Positions 1-8,137 of a stretch of 64,000 nt of DNA are shown here, one piece after another; the stretch's first letter is position 1, and every line of letters begins with the position of its first letter. The translations under genes were made by a program, and so were the position numbers. The notes under the pieces are model-generated. The model was not told where the DNA came from. It did not search any database and was given only the letters and a program-made list of their open reading frames with translations. The DNA is from Pseudomonas frederiksbergensis (lineage in GTDB: Bacteria > Pseudomonadota > Gammaproteobacteria > Pseudomonadales > Pseudomonadaceae), in the NCBI RefSeq assembly GCF_003732275.1, contig NZ_MOBM01000038.1, forward strand, positions 1,144,679-1,208,678, written 5' to 3'.

Positions 1-314
1 AACACTCTGGATCCAAGCTTTGTGCGGGGATGTATCGGCGCTTTAACACATCGCATGACAAGACGATGACCAGCGTTGAAACGGGCTGTTTGAGAGGGGA
101 CGCGTGTTTCAGAAACGGACGTATTTGCAAAAATTTTGCAACAAATGCTGGAGGAGAGTGCCAGTAAGTTAAGCCCAATCCCTTGTGGGAGCGAGCCTGC
201 TCGCGATAGCGGTCTGACCGTCAACATAGATGTTGAATGTGAAGGCCCAATCGCGAGCAGGCTCGCTCCCACAGGTCCCGCCTTGGCATGGGGTATTGGC
301 CCAAATAGGGCAGA
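1..314. other. Left-edge intergenic region
   Basis: I see no convincing gene here. The stretch holds a 17-bp palindrome at 125-141 (TTGCAAAA, one base, TTTTGCAA) and a REPIN at 183-276. The first 120 bases probably belong to the flank of a gene outside the window. Confidence 0.5.
183..276. repeat. REPIN (inverted REP doublet)
   Basis: Two inverted copies of the Pseudomonas REP word GTGGGAGCGAGCCTGCTCGC flank a roughly 45-base spacer. The element lies downstream of the nicotinamide riboside kinase gene. It belongs to the same family as the copies near 1.5, 14.0, 20.6, 28.7, 31.5, 33.4 and 54.2 kb. Confidence 0.9.
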
Positions 315-839
315 TCAGTGTTCGAGCAGTAACGCGACGGCTTGCAATGCCCGAAGCCGGCGTTCGGTCCAATCACCCTCAAGCACTTGAACAGGCTGTC
401 GATGCTGCTCCAGCCACGCCTGAGTGGCGCTGAAAAAAGCCCGGCGTTCATCCAGTTCGGGCTGACAACGCTGACCGTCATCGGTCCAGTCGACCTGTTC
501 GGGCGACAGCAGCAAGTGCAAGTCGTAGTGCCGAGCCAGCAGCGCCTGTTCGAGCCAGGTAGGGCAATCGCCAAACAGGGTCTGGCTCCAGAGCATGTTG
601 CTCAGCAGGTGAGTGTCGAGAATCAGCAACGGCGGCCCAAGGGCGCGAGCATCATCCTCCCATTGCAGCTGACCGCGAGCAATTTCAGGAATATCGTCCG
701 GGCAGGTGTCTCGCGCCTCCTGCTCGATGAACCAGCGCACGTATTCGCCTACCAGAGCACCGCCGAATTGCTGTTGCAGTTCGGCGGCCAGCCAGCTCTT
801 GCCGCTGGATTCAGGCCCCGTGAGTACCAGCACTTTCAT
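315..839 (-). CDS. NadR-like ribosylnicotinamide kinase (AAA/P-loop)
   Basis: A 174-residue P-loop kinase with Walker A GPESSGKS at residues 8-15, matching the kinase domain of NadR. That domain phosphorylates nicotinamide riboside to NMN in NAD salvage. I chose the start MKVLVLTG because its ATG overlaps the pnuC stop codon by four bases (ATGA), which implies translational coupling. The longer reading frame upstream would run into pnuC. No DNA-binding or adenylyltransferase domain is present, unlike the three-domain E. coli NadR. The pairing with the PnuC transporter supports the assignment: the riboside enters through PnuC and is trapped by phosphorylation. Confidence 0.85.
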   Translation of the reverse strand: MKVLVLTGPESSGKSWLAAELQQQFGGALVGEYVRWFIEQEARDTCPDDIPEIARGQLQWEDDARALGPPLLILDTHLLSNMLWSQTLFGDCPTWLEQALLARHYDLHLLLSPEQVDWTDDGQRCQPELDERRAFFSATQAWLEQHRQPVQVLEGDWTERRLRALQAVALLLEH

Positions 840-1399
840 GTGCGCAACGCCGGGTCGGCGCGCCATGTCCGCCAGCCATGCACCGCCAGCAACGCGAATA
901 CCCCATAGAGGCCGGCGGTCAGGTACAGCGCTTTATAGATGAAGAGACCAACAAAGATGATGTCCAGCGCGAGCCACAGGGGCCAGCATTGCAGACGTTT
1001 TTGCGCCATCCATAATTGCGCCACGAGGCTGAAACCGGTCAACGCCGCATCAAGCCAAGGCTGGGCGGCATCGGTCCAGTGAGCCATTGCGGCGCCCAGC
1101 AACAAACTGCCGGCTGCGCCCACGGCCAGACCGAGCGCGATGGATTTTCCATCGAGCAGGCTGACCTGCCGCCTACCATGAGTCGCGGTCCCCTGAGTCC
1201 ACTGCCACCAGCCGTAGAGCTGCAACGCGGCGTAGATCACTTGCAGCAACATGTCCGAATACAGCTTCACCTCGAAAAAAATCCAGCTATACAGCAGCAC
1301 CATGACCAGGCCGATCGGCCAGCACCAAGGGTTCTGTTTGACCGTCAACCAGACGGCAATCACGCCGAGGGCGGCAGCAAACAGTTCAAGCCCGGACAT
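836..1399 (-). CDS. pnuC: Nicotinamide riboside transporter PnuC
   Basis: A 187-residue membrane protein with about seven hydrophobic segments and the aromatic-rich PnuC core (WFxxLKQNPWCWPIG-like segment near residues 18-32, then YGWWQW near 63). PnuC proteins are facilitative carriers of nicotinamide riboside in the inner membrane, structurally related to SWEET transporters. Its stop overlaps the start of the downstream riboside kinase, so the two form a two-gene NAD-salvage operon. The start at 1399 gives the family-typical length. A REPIN lies just upstream. Confidence 0.9.
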   Translation of the reverse strand: MSGLELFAAALGVIAVWLTVKQNPWCWPIGLVMVLLYSWIFFEVKLYSDMLLQVIYAALQLYGWWQWTQGTATHGRRQVSLLDGKSIALGLAVGAAGSLLLGAAMAHWTDAAQPWLDAALTGFSLVAQLWMAQKRLQCWPLWLALDIIFVGLFIYKALYLTAGLYGVFALLAVHGWRTWRADPALRT

Positions 1400-1464
1400 G
1401 GGAGTTCCTTGGTGTCGTAAAAATGAGGGGGGCGAATTGTACCCGGAAAAATCGCGTCATCGTT

Positions 1465-1559
1465 CATCGCGAGCAGGCTCGCTCCCACAGGAGATCTTTA
1501 GAGGACACAGGCTTTGTGTTCGACAACGATCCAACGTGGGAGCGAGCCTGCTCGCGATG
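1465..1559. repeat. REPIN with conserved spacer
   Basis: Inverted REP words at both ends. The roughly 45-base interior (around GAGATCTTTAGAGGACACAG and TTCGACAACGATCCAA) is almost identical to the interior of the REPIN at 28689-28782, with three differences. It lies between pnuC and the chemoreceptor gene. Confidence 0.9.
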
Positions 1560-1610
1560 GGGGCGACTGGTGTTCCGGGCTGGCCGGGCCAGTTGCCCCT
1601 ACTGAATTGA

Positions 1611-3245
1611 TCAGACCCGAAATTGCTTCAGCAACCCGTTCAACTGTTCGCTCAGTTCCTTGAGGTGAACGCTGGCCACGCTTGACTGTTCGGCCGCCAG
1701 TGCCGTGCTGTGGGACAACCCGGCTGCCTGGGTGACGTTCTGATTGATGTCTTCCACCACATGGGCCTGTTGCAAGGTCGCACTGGCAATCGAAGCGTTC
1801 AACCCGTTGAGGTTGCGCAAGGCCTGGCCGATGGCATTCAGGCTGGCGCCCGCCAGGCCGGCCTGTTCGATAGTCAGCTGCGACGCACGGCTGCTGTCGC
1901 CAATCACCTTGACCGCCGCTTCGGAATGGCTTTGAAGGCGTTCGATCATCGACTGGATTTCCGCCGTGGACTTCTGGGTGCGCTGGGCCAGCAGCCGCAC
2001 TTCATCGGCGACCACCGCAAACCCGCGACCTTGCTCGCCGGCCCGGGCAGCTTCAATGGCGGCGTTGAGGGCGAGCAGGTTGGTTTGCTCGGCGATGGAG
2101 CGGATCACTTCCAGAACGCTGCCGATTTGTGTGCTTTCGGCGGCCAGCGTACGAATCACTTCGACGGCTTGATCGATGGTCGACGACAGCTTGTCGATCT
2201 GCTGCAGGCTGCCGTCGATATTGACCTGCCCCTGTTGCGCCTGAGACTCGGCATTGCGCATTTCGCTGGCCGCGTGCTCGGCGTTTTTGGCCACATCCTG
2301 CACGCCGTAGGTCACTTCGTTGATCGCGGTTGCCACCAGTTCCATTTGTTGGGATTGCTGTTGGCTGCGTTGCTGGGCTTGCGCGGCATCGTTGCCCAGT
2401 TCGCTGGAAGACTGACCCAACGCGCTGGCGGAGGTTTGCAGCTGACTGATCACCAGGCGCAGTTTGGCGGTAAAGGCGTTGAAGTGCCGGGCCAGTTGCG
2501 TGACTTCGTCCTGGCCGTGGGTATCGAGGCTACGGGTCAGATCGCTTTCACCACTGGCGATGTTGGCCATGGCGTTCACGGTTTCCTGGAGCGGACGCAC
2601 GATGCTGCGGGCAATCATGATCACCAGCAACGCCATGATCAGGGCGATCACCAGGCCCACGAAAGACGCCTTCCAGACCTGCGCATAAAACTCGGCCTGC
2701 ATGTCATCGATGTATACGCCCGAACCAATCACCCAACCCCAGGGCTCGAACAGTTTGACGTAGGAGGTTTTTTCCACCGGCGCGCTGGCGCCCGGTTTCG
2801 GCCAGCGGTAATCGACCATGCCGGCACCCTTGGCCTTGGCGATGGCGACCATCTCGTTGAACAGCGCGAAACCGTCAGGGTCGCGGATCGTCGAGAGATT
2901 CTGACCTTCAAGTTTGGGATTGGTCGGGTGCATGACCATGACGGGCGTCAGATCATTGATCCAGAAATAATCGTTCTGGTCGTAGCGCAAACCGCGCACG
3001 GCAGTCAGTGCCTGTTTTTGCGCGGCGTCGCGAGTGAGGGTGCCGGCGGTTTCCAGGCTGTGGTAGTAGGTCAGGATGCCACTGGCCGTCTGCACCACAT
3101 GCTGGGTTTTCTGAGCCTTGGCATGATAGAGGTCGTCGTGAATCTGCTTGAGCATCAACACGCCCAACGTCAATAGCATCACCACGGCTACGATCAAGAT
3201 GAGCCACAAGCGTCGGCTGATCGACACACTGCGCAAGCTGTTCAT
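1611..3245 (-). CDS. Methyl-accepting chemotaxis protein with single Cache domain
   Basis: A 544-residue chemoreceptor. Transmembrane segment 1 lies near residues 12-32, a periplasmic single-Cache (sCache_2-like) domain follows to about 188 with the typical YFWINDL and GSGVYIDDM motifs, transmembrane segment 2 lies near 190-212, then a HAMP domain and a cytoplasmic signalling hairpin with the conserved tip around EQTNLLALNAAIEAARAGEQ. I chose the start MNSLRSVS; the longer frame adds 19 residues that lack membrane-protein character. Related sCache_2 receptors in Pseudomonas (McpP, CtpM) bind short carboxylic acids, so an organic-acid ligand is a reasonable guess but is not shown here. It appears to be monocistronic. 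Confidence 0.9.
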   Translation of the reverse strand: MNSLRSVSISRRLWLILIVAVVMLLTLGVLMLKQIHDDLYHAKAQKTQHVVQTASGILTYYHSLETAGTLTRDAAQKQALTAVRGLRYDQNDYFWINDLTPVMVMHPTNPKLEGQNLSTIRDPDGFALFNEMVAIAKAKGAGMVDYRWPKPGASAPVEKTSYVKLFEPWGWVIGSGVYIDDMQAEFYAQVWKASFVGLVIALIMALLVIMIARSIVRPLQETVNAMANIASGESDLTRSLDTHGQDEVTQLARHFNAFTAKLRLVISQLQTSASALGQSSSELGNDAAQAQQRSQQQSQQMELVATAINEVTYGVQDVAKNAEHAASEMRNAESQAQQGQVNIDGSLQQIDKLSSTIDQAVEVIRTLAAESTQIGSVLEVIRSIAEQTNLLALNAAIEAARAGEQGRGFAVVADEVRLLAQRTQKSTAEIQSMIERLQSHSEAAVKVIGDSSRASQLTIEQAGLAGASLNAIGQALRNLNGLNASIASATLQQAHVVEDINQNVTQAAGLSHSTALAAEQSSVASVHLKELSEQLNGLLKQFRV

Positions 3246-3537
3246 AACGCTGTTACTCCGGTTTCTTGTTCTTGTAATAAACGATCGCCAGCATCCAACC
3301 ACACTTTGCCGATCGGGCCTATGCGACTCAGGTCCTATTACGCGGCAGCGAAAACAGGGCGTGTCTGATAGGATTTCGGCCCCGCGCGAAAAAACCTGAG
3401 TTCCAGTTTGGTTTTCACGGAATTTTTACGGTTTTGTGGGGATCTTTGTGCGCGCGGGATGTCAGCTACGCTGATCGCAGTGAACGCTCAAAAAATATTA
3501 ACGGGGCGTGCCTGGGGCATTGCTTCTTGGGGGATTG

Positions 3538-4368
3538 ATGGATCTTTGGACGGCCTTTCAGGCATTGATTTTAGGCGTTGTAGAAGGGTTGACGGAGTTC
3601 TTGCCCATTTCCAGTACCGGGCACCAGATCATTGTGGCGGACTTGCTCAACTTTGGGGGCGAGCGGGCCATGGCCTTCAATATCATCATTCAGCTCGGGG
3701 CAATCCTGGCGGTGGTCTGGGAGTTTCGCCGCAAGATCTTCGACGTGGTCATCGGTTTGCCGACGCAGCCCAGCGCTCGACGCTTTACCGCGAACCTGTT
3801 GATTGCCTTCCTGCCGGCCGTGGTATTGGGGGTGATTTTCGCCGACTTGATTCACGAGTACCTGTTCAACCCGATTACCGTGGCCACCGCATTGGTCGTG
3901 GGCGGGATCGTCATGTTGTGGGCTGAACGCCGTCAACATGAAGTGCATGCTGAAAGTGTCGATGACATCACCTGGAAAGACGCCCTGAAAGTCGGCTTCG
4001 CCCAATGCCTGGCGATGATTCCGGGGACCTCGCGTTCCGGCTCGACGATCATTGGCGGTCTGCTGTTCGGGTTGTCGCGCAAGACGGCCACCGAGTTCTC
4101 ATTCTTCCTCGCCATGCCAACCATGGTCGGCGCGGCGGTGTACTCGGGCTACAAATACCGCAACCTGTTTGTGCCGGCTGATTTTCCGGTGTTCGCCATT
4201 GGCTTCGTCACTGCGTTTATCTTTGCGATGATCGCCGTTCGGGGCTTGCTCAAATTTATCGCCAGCCACAGTTACGCGGCGTTCGCCTGGTATCGCATTG
4301 CGTTCGGTCTGGTGATCCTGGCCACCTGGCAGTTCGGCTGGGTCGACTGGACAGCAGTCAAGCCATGA
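3538..4368 (+). CDS. uppP: Undecaprenyl-diphosphate phosphatase UppP (BacA)
   Basis: A 276-residue polytopic membrane enzyme that dephosphorylates undecaprenyl pyrophosphate to recycle the lipid carrier for peptidoglycan and O-antigen synthesis. Both family signatures are visible: EGLTEFLPISSTGH near the N-terminus and PGTSRSGSTI near residue 160. I preferred the ATG at 3538 (MDLWTAFQAL) over an upstream GTG at 3508 because it matches the usual family N-terminus. The stop overlaps the next gene's start by four bases (ATGA). UppP loss or amplification changes bacitracin sensitivity in other bacteria. Confidence 0.95.
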   Translation: MDLWTAFQALILGVVEGLTEFLPISSTGHQIIVADLLNFGGERAMAFNIIIQLGAILAVVWEFRRKIFDVVIGLPTQPSARRFTANLLIAFLPAVVLGVIFADLIHEYLFNPITVATALVVGGIVMLWAERRQHEVHAESVDDITWKDALKVGFAQCLAMIPGTSRSGSTIIGGLLFGLSRKTATEFSFFLAMPTMVGAAVYSGYKYRNLFVPADFPVFAIGFVTAFIFAMIAVRGLLKFIASHSYAAFAWYRIAFGLVILATWQFGWVDWTAVKP

Positions 4369-4796
4369 ACGATTCCAGTGCGCGCAACAACAACCCCGGA
4401 CGCAAGTCCGGGGGCGCCATTCAGAACCTGCGGCTGAAACTGCTGGTGTTCGTTGCGCTGTGCGCAGTGCCGTTGTTTGGCTCGGTGTCGCTGTGGCTGC
4501 ACGGGGTGTCGGTGATTCCCCTGGCGGCCTACGGCATCGTCAGCGTGCTGGCGTTTTTCCTGTACTGGAGCGACAAGCACAAGGCCCGCGCCGACAGTTG
4601 GCGCACGCCGGAGAATGTCTTGCACGCTGTGGAGCTGGCCGGCGGTTGGCCGGGTGCCTTGCTGGCCCAGCAAACGTTTCGGCACAAGACCCGCAAAGTC
4701 TCGTTTCAGTTGGTGTTCTGGCTCATCGTGCTGATGCATCAGGTGTTCTGGATCGATCAGCTGTTTCTGGGCGCTAATCTGTTTGCGCTGCTTTAA
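4365..4796 (+). CDS. DUF1294 membrane protein
   Basis: A 143-residue protein with an N-terminal basic segment, two adjacent transmembrane helices (about residues 24-65), a cytoplasmic loop with the DUF1294 motif around SDKHKA and WRTPE, GGWPGALLAQQ near residue 95, and a C-terminal helix. The biochemical role of the family is unknown. The start is coupled to the uppP stop codon (four-base overlap), so the two are co-transcribed and may share an envelope function. The gene ends inside a 26-bp inverted repeat shared with the convergent gene. Confidence 0.85.
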   Translation: MNDSSARNNNPGRKSGGAIQNLRLKLLVFVALCAVPLFGSVSLWLHGVSVIPLAAYGIVSVLAFFLYWSDKHKARADSWRTPENVLHAVELAGGWPGALLAQQTFRHKTRKVSFQLVFWLIVLMHQVFWIDQLFLGANLFALL

Positions 4797-4812
4797 AGCA
4801 CTTTAAAGCAGC
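4787..4812. terminator. Shared palindrome at convergent gene ends
   Basis: A perfect inverted repeat with 12-bp arms: GCTGCTTTAAAG at 4787-4798, a CA spacer, then CTTTAAAGCAGC at 4801-4812. The TAA stop codons of the two converging genes each lie within one arm. It could act as a small bidirectional terminator, although it lacks a classical U-run beyond the stem. Confidence 0.45.
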
Positions 4813-5162
4813 AAGCCGACCTGCGTGCGCTTGGGCAACTTGCTCACCACCAGTTGGTGGGAACGTTGCAGCAAGCCTTGCAGTTCTTCGGTGCCCAGCG
4901 GGTAGGGCGTTTCCATGATGACCCACTGGGCCCGAGCCAGATACGGCGCCGGGTGAATGCCCGGCCGGTCGCAATGGCCCAGGAACAGGTCCTTGTCGAC
5001 CTTGAAAGCCAGCGACTGTCCCCGCAGGTTCTGCAAGGCGAACATCTTGTTCCCGGCAATCGAAAACACCCGCACGCCACCCCACTTGTAATCCTCCCGC
5101 GCGCCGGGCAACGCCAGGCAGTATTGCGCGACATCCTCTTCGCTCATTAATCCCGCTTTCAT
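4803..5162 (-). CDS. MmcQ/YjbR family DNA-binding protein
   Basis: A 119-residue protein of the MmcQ/YjbR family (CyaY-like fold). Typical features are LPGAREDYKWGG near residue 18, the VFSIAGNKMFAL strand pair, KVDKDLFLGHCDRPGIHPAPYLARAQWV in the middle and a C-terminal helix with SHQLVVSKL. The function is poorly defined; some members bind DNA. Its ATG overlaps the TGA of the LysR gene upstream, so the two are co-transcribed. A second in-frame ATG five codons later (MSEEDV) is a possible alternative start. Confidence 0.8.
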   Translation of the reverse strand: MKAGLMSEEDVAQYCLALPGAREDYKWGGVRVFSIAGNKMFALQNLRGQSLAFKVDKDLFLGHCDRPGIHPAPYLARAQWVIMETPYPLGTEELQGLLQRSHQLVVSKLPKRTQVGLLL

Positions 5163-6067
5163 AACAGTCTGTCCCCACAAGCATTGAATGATTCGATCAA
5201 ATGGTCGATCCAGGCGCGCACGGCCGGCATCACCCCGCGTCGATGAGGGTAGACGGCTTGCAGCCAGCCGCCCGGCAATGACCAGTCGGGCAACAGTTGC
5301 ACCAGCTCGCCGTTTTTCAGCTCCTGCTCGCAATGCATCATGGGCAGCATGGTAAAACCCTGGCCACTGAGGGTGCAGGCTTTGCGTACGATGAAATCGT
5401 CGATCCCCAATCGCGCTTCCAGGCTCAGATCATAGCTTTTACCTGTTTGATCAAGCATGCGGATATGCACCATGCGGTCGGCTTCCAGAGCGCCGAGAAC
5501 GGGCAGGTTTTTCAGGTCTTCGGGATGATTGATTTCACGGCCGAGCAAAAATGCAGGGCTGGCAACCATCAGCATCTGAGCCTGACGCAGGCGGCGGGTG
5601 ACCAGCAATGGATCTTCATCACCCAGATCCCGCACTCTCAAGGCGACGTCGACGCCCTCGTTGATCAAGTCAACCCGACGGTTGAGCAACATCATCTCCA
5701 GCTGAACCTGAGGGAATTTCTCCAGGAAGTGACTGATCACCCCAGGCAGAATTTCGTGGGCCAATCCGACGGGGCAGGACACTCGCAAGCGCCCTCGGGG
5801 TTCGCTGGACATGCTGGCCACCGCTTCGTCGGCCATCTCGGCTTCCAGCAGCATCGCCTGACAATGGCGCAAGTAACGCTCGCCCACGGCGGTCAGGTTG
5901 AGTTGGCGGGTGGTGCGTTGCAGCAGACGCGCTCCCAGGCGTTCTTCCAGCTCGGCGATGCGTCGCGACAACCGCGATTTGGGAATCCCCAACAAACGCC
6001 CGGCCGCTGCGAAACCACCGGCTTCGACCACCTTGGCGAAGTAGTAGAGGTCGTTGAGATCTTGCAT
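5159..6067 (-). CDS. LysR-family transcriptional regulator
   Basis: A 302-residue LysR regulator. The N-terminal winged helix-turn-helix begins MQDLNDLYYFAKVVEAGGF and continues through RRIAELEERLGARLLQRTTR; a substrate-binding (periplasmic-binding-like) domain covers about residues 90-295. It is divergently transcribed from azoR with 129 bp between the start codons, the classic arrangement for LysR control of the neighbour. The spacer contains a TACCGAC/GTCGGTA inverted repeat that may be an operator. Related regulators near azoreductases respond to quinones or electrophiles; the inducer here is unknown. Confidence 0.9.
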   Translation of the reverse strand: MQDLNDLYYFAKVVEAGGFAAAGRLLGIPKSRLSRRIAELEERLGARLLQRTTRQLNLTAVGERYLRHCQAMLLEAEMADEAVASMSSEPRGRLRVSCPVGLAHEILPGVISHFLEKFPQVQLEMMLLNRRVDLINEGVDVALRVRDLGDEDPLLVTRRLRQAQMLMVASPAFLLGREINHPEDLKNLPVLGALEADRMVHIRMLDQTGKSYDLSLEARLGIDDFIVRKACTLSGQGFTMLPMMHCEQELKNGELVQLLPDWSLPGGWLQAVYPHRRGVMPAVRAWIDHLIESFNACGDRLL

Positions 6068-6113
6068 GGTTTAAACTCGACTGTTCTATCAGTGGGACAA
6101 ACTATCGCATTGT

Positions 6114-6145
6114 TACCGACTAATCATCTATTGGTTTCGTCGGTA
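6114..6145. promoter_or_regulatory. Inverted repeat in the LysR/azoR divergent promoter
   Basis: TACCGAC at 6114-6120 is repeated as its reverse complement GTCGGTA at 6139-6145, 18 bp apart. It sits midway between the two divergent start codons, where a LysR protein would be expected to bind. It is a candidate operator only; no experiment or comparison was possible. Confidence 0.35.
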
Positions 6146-6196
6146 GGATTGTCTCCATTAGATCGCCGGTGGCGATCCTCACCTTGGAGATCCCAC

Positions 6197-6808
6197 ATGA
6201 AATTACTGCATATCGATTCGAGCATTCTGGGTGACAACTCGGCTTCCCGTCAGCTGAGCGGCGAAGTCGTCAAAACCTGGCAAGCCGCCGAGCCTGGCGT
6301 TGTGGTGACTTACCGCGACCTGGCAGCCGACGCCATCAGCCATTTCTCCGCCACCACCCTGGTCGCCGCCGGCACCGCCGCTGAACTGCGCAACGCCGCG
6401 CAACAGCACGAAGCCGATCTGAGCGCGCAGGCCCTGGCCGAATTCCTCGCCGCCGATGCCGTTGTGATTGCCGCGCCGATGTACAACTTCACCATCCCGA
6501 CCCAACTCAAGGCCTGGATCGACCGCATCGCCGTAGCCGGTCAGACTTTCCGCTACACCGAAGCCGGCCCTGAAGGCCTGTGTGGCGGCAAGAAAGTCGT
6601 GATCGTCTCGACTGCCGGCGGTCTGCATGCCGGTCAAGCAACCGGTGTTGCGCACGAAGATTATTTGAAAGTGCTGTTCGGTTTCCTCGGCATCACCGAC
6701 ATCGAGTTCGTCCGCGCCCATGGCCTGGCCTACGGTGATGAAGTGCGCACCAAAGCCATGAGCGACGCTCAGGCGCACATCAGCGAGCAATTGTTTGCTG
6801 CCGCATAA
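6197..6808 (+). CDS. azoR: FMN-dependent NADH-azoreductase / quinone reductase
   Basis: A 203-residue flavodoxin-fold enzyme of the AzoR family. The N-terminal MKLLHIDSSILGDNSASRQ carries the FMN phosphate-binding SxxxxxSxS pattern, and APMYNFTIPTQLKAWIDRI (near residues 95-113) is the family signature around the flavin. AzoR homodimers use NADH to reduce azo dyes and quinones by two electrons, thought to protect against thiol stress. I chose the ATG at 6197, preceded by GGAGATCCCAC. The gene is divergent from a LysR regulator and followed by a strong hairpin terminator. Confidence 0.92.
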   Translation: MKLLHIDSSILGDNSASRQLSGEVVKTWQAAEPGVVVTYRDLAADAISHFSATTLVAAGTAAELRNAAQQHEADLSAQALAEFLAADAVVIAAPMYNFTIPTQLKAWIDRIAVAGQTFRYTEAGPEGLCGGKKVVIVSTAGGLHAGQATGVAHEDYLKVLFGFLGITDIEFVRAHGLAYGDEVRTKAMSDAQAHISEQLFAAA

Positions 6809-6849
6809 GGCTTGCGTAAAGTCGTAAACAGCTCGGGCAATACCCCTGA

Positions 6850-6895
6850 AACTCTGTATTCTGGTCATCGTGATGGCCAGGTACGGAGTTTTTTT
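6850..6895 (+). terminator. Rho-independent terminator of azoR
   Basis: A long hairpin: AACTCTGTA at 6850-6858 pairs with TACGGAGTT at 6882-6890, and an inner CTGGTCATC/GATGGCCAG stem extends it. It is followed directly by a run of T residues. It lies about 40 bases after the azoR stop. Confidence 0.8.
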
Positions 6896-6978
6896 GTTTC
6901 TGGCGGTTATCAGTCTCTGGCCCAGGTTATGCAGTCGAGGGTTAACATCTGCGGTCAGGTAATAAGGTGGGGCATCCC

Positions 6979-8016
6979 ATGATGCGTCTTTGTGCAACGC
7001 TACTGATTTGTCTGCTGGGCAGCCTGAATTCAGTGCATGCCATGCCTGCGCCGCATCCTCACTGGAGCGTCGGTTTCCATGAGATGACGTTCCTTGATCC
7101 GCTGGACTTGCAGCCGATGCGCGCCATCGCCTTTTACCCGTCCAGTGAAAAGGAACATTCCAGCACGCTCGAGGGCTACTCGATCGAAGCCGGTGAAGAC
7201 ACCAAAGTCGCCATCGGACGTTTCCCGATGCTGATGCTGTCCCATGGCAACACCGGAACCCCGCTGGCCCTGCACGACCTCGCCACCTCATTGGCGCGCA
7301 AGGGTTTTGTGGTGGTGGCGGTGATCCATCCCGGCGACAACTCCAAAGACCACAGCCGCCTCGGCACCTTGAGCAACCTTTATGGTCGACCGATCCAGAT
7401 TTCCGAAGCCATTACCGCGACCTTGGGCGACCGGATGCTTGCGCCGTTCGTCAATGCCGAGCAGGTTGGAGTGATTGGCTATTCGGCGGGCGGCGAGACC
7501 GCGTTGATCCTGTCCGGTGCCACCCCGGATCTGGATCGCCTGCGCCGTTATTGCCAGGAGCGCCCGGATGATCACGATGCCTGCAACACGCAAGGCGAAC
7601 TGATCGTCGATCGTGATGACTTGCAGCCAGTGGCAGACCCGCGCGTGCATGCCTTGCTGCTGATGGCGCCGCTGAGCCTGAAGTTCGGCCGCCATACTCT
7701 GGCCGACGTGCATGTGCCGGTGCTGCTGTACAGCGGTGATGGCGACAAACTGGTGGCGTTCGACAAAAACGCCGCAGCGCTTGCGCGCAAACTGCCGACC
7801 GCACCGGACTTCAAATTGCTGGCCGGGGCAGGGCACTTCGTGTTCCTGGCGCCGTGCAACGAAGAACAGATCGCCGCCATGCCGGCACTATGCACCGATG
7901 CCGACGGCGTCGACCGCAAGGATATTCACCGCAACATGATTTCCGAAGCCGGACGGTTCTTCTCCCATGCCCTGGGCAAACCTACCCGCGCCGGCATGCA
8001 GACCGCAGATCAATAA
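6979..8016 (+). CDS. Secreted alpha/beta hydrolase (PAF-acetylhydrolase/dienelactone hydrolase-like)
   Basis: A 345-residue protein with an N-terminal signal peptide (MMRLCATLLICLLGSLNSVHA, cleavage likely after VHA) and an alpha/beta-hydrolase fold. The oxyanion-side motif SHGNTG appears near residue 91, the nucleophile elbow GYSAGG near 172, and a late His in AGAGHFVF (near 295) completes a Ser-Asp-His triad. A cysteine-rich insert (CQERPDDHDAC) may form a disulfide, in keeping with a periplasmic location. Resembles predicted dienelactone hydrolases of the PAF-acetylhydrolase group; the substrate is unknown. I chose the first of two tandem ATGs at 6979, behind AAGGTGG, over an upstream GTG. 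Confidence 0.8.
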   Translation: MMRLCATLLICLLGSLNSVHAMPAPHPHWSVGFHEMTFLDPLDLQPMRAIAFYPSSEKEHSSTLEGYSIEAGEDTKVAIGRFPMLMLSHGNTGTPLALHDLATSLARKGFVVVAVIHPGDNSKDHSRLGTLSNLYGRPIQISEAITATLGDRMLAPFVNAEQVGVIGYSAGGETALILSGATPDLDRLRRYCQERPDDHDACNTQGELIVDRDDLQPVADPRVHALLLMAPLSLKFGRHTLADVHVPVLLYSGDGDKLVAFDKNAAALARKLPTAPDFKLLAGAGHFVFLAPCNEEQIAAMPALCTDADGVDRKDIHRNMISEAGRFFSHALGKPTRAGMQTADQ

Positions 8017-8030
8017 TGTCCCCGGAACCC

Positions 8031-8122
8031 TTGTGGGAGCGGGCTTGCTCGCGAATGCGGTGGGTCAGACACATTAATGTCGACTGACACGCCCTCTTCG
8101 CGAGCAAGCCCGCTCCCACAGG
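8031..8122. repeat. REPIN (GCGGGCTTGCTCGCGAA subtype)
   Basis: An inverted doublet of the variant REP word GTGGGAGCGGGCTTGCTCGC, between the hydrolase and the convergent MFS gene. It could form a long hairpin in either transcript. Confidence 0.9.
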
Positions 8123-8137
8123 GGATATGCGGCAGGC

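Noticed and set aside
1710..3176. A 488-residue plus-strand frame opposite the chemoreceptor
   Set aside because: Shadow frame; the chemoreceptor on the other strand has all expected domains.
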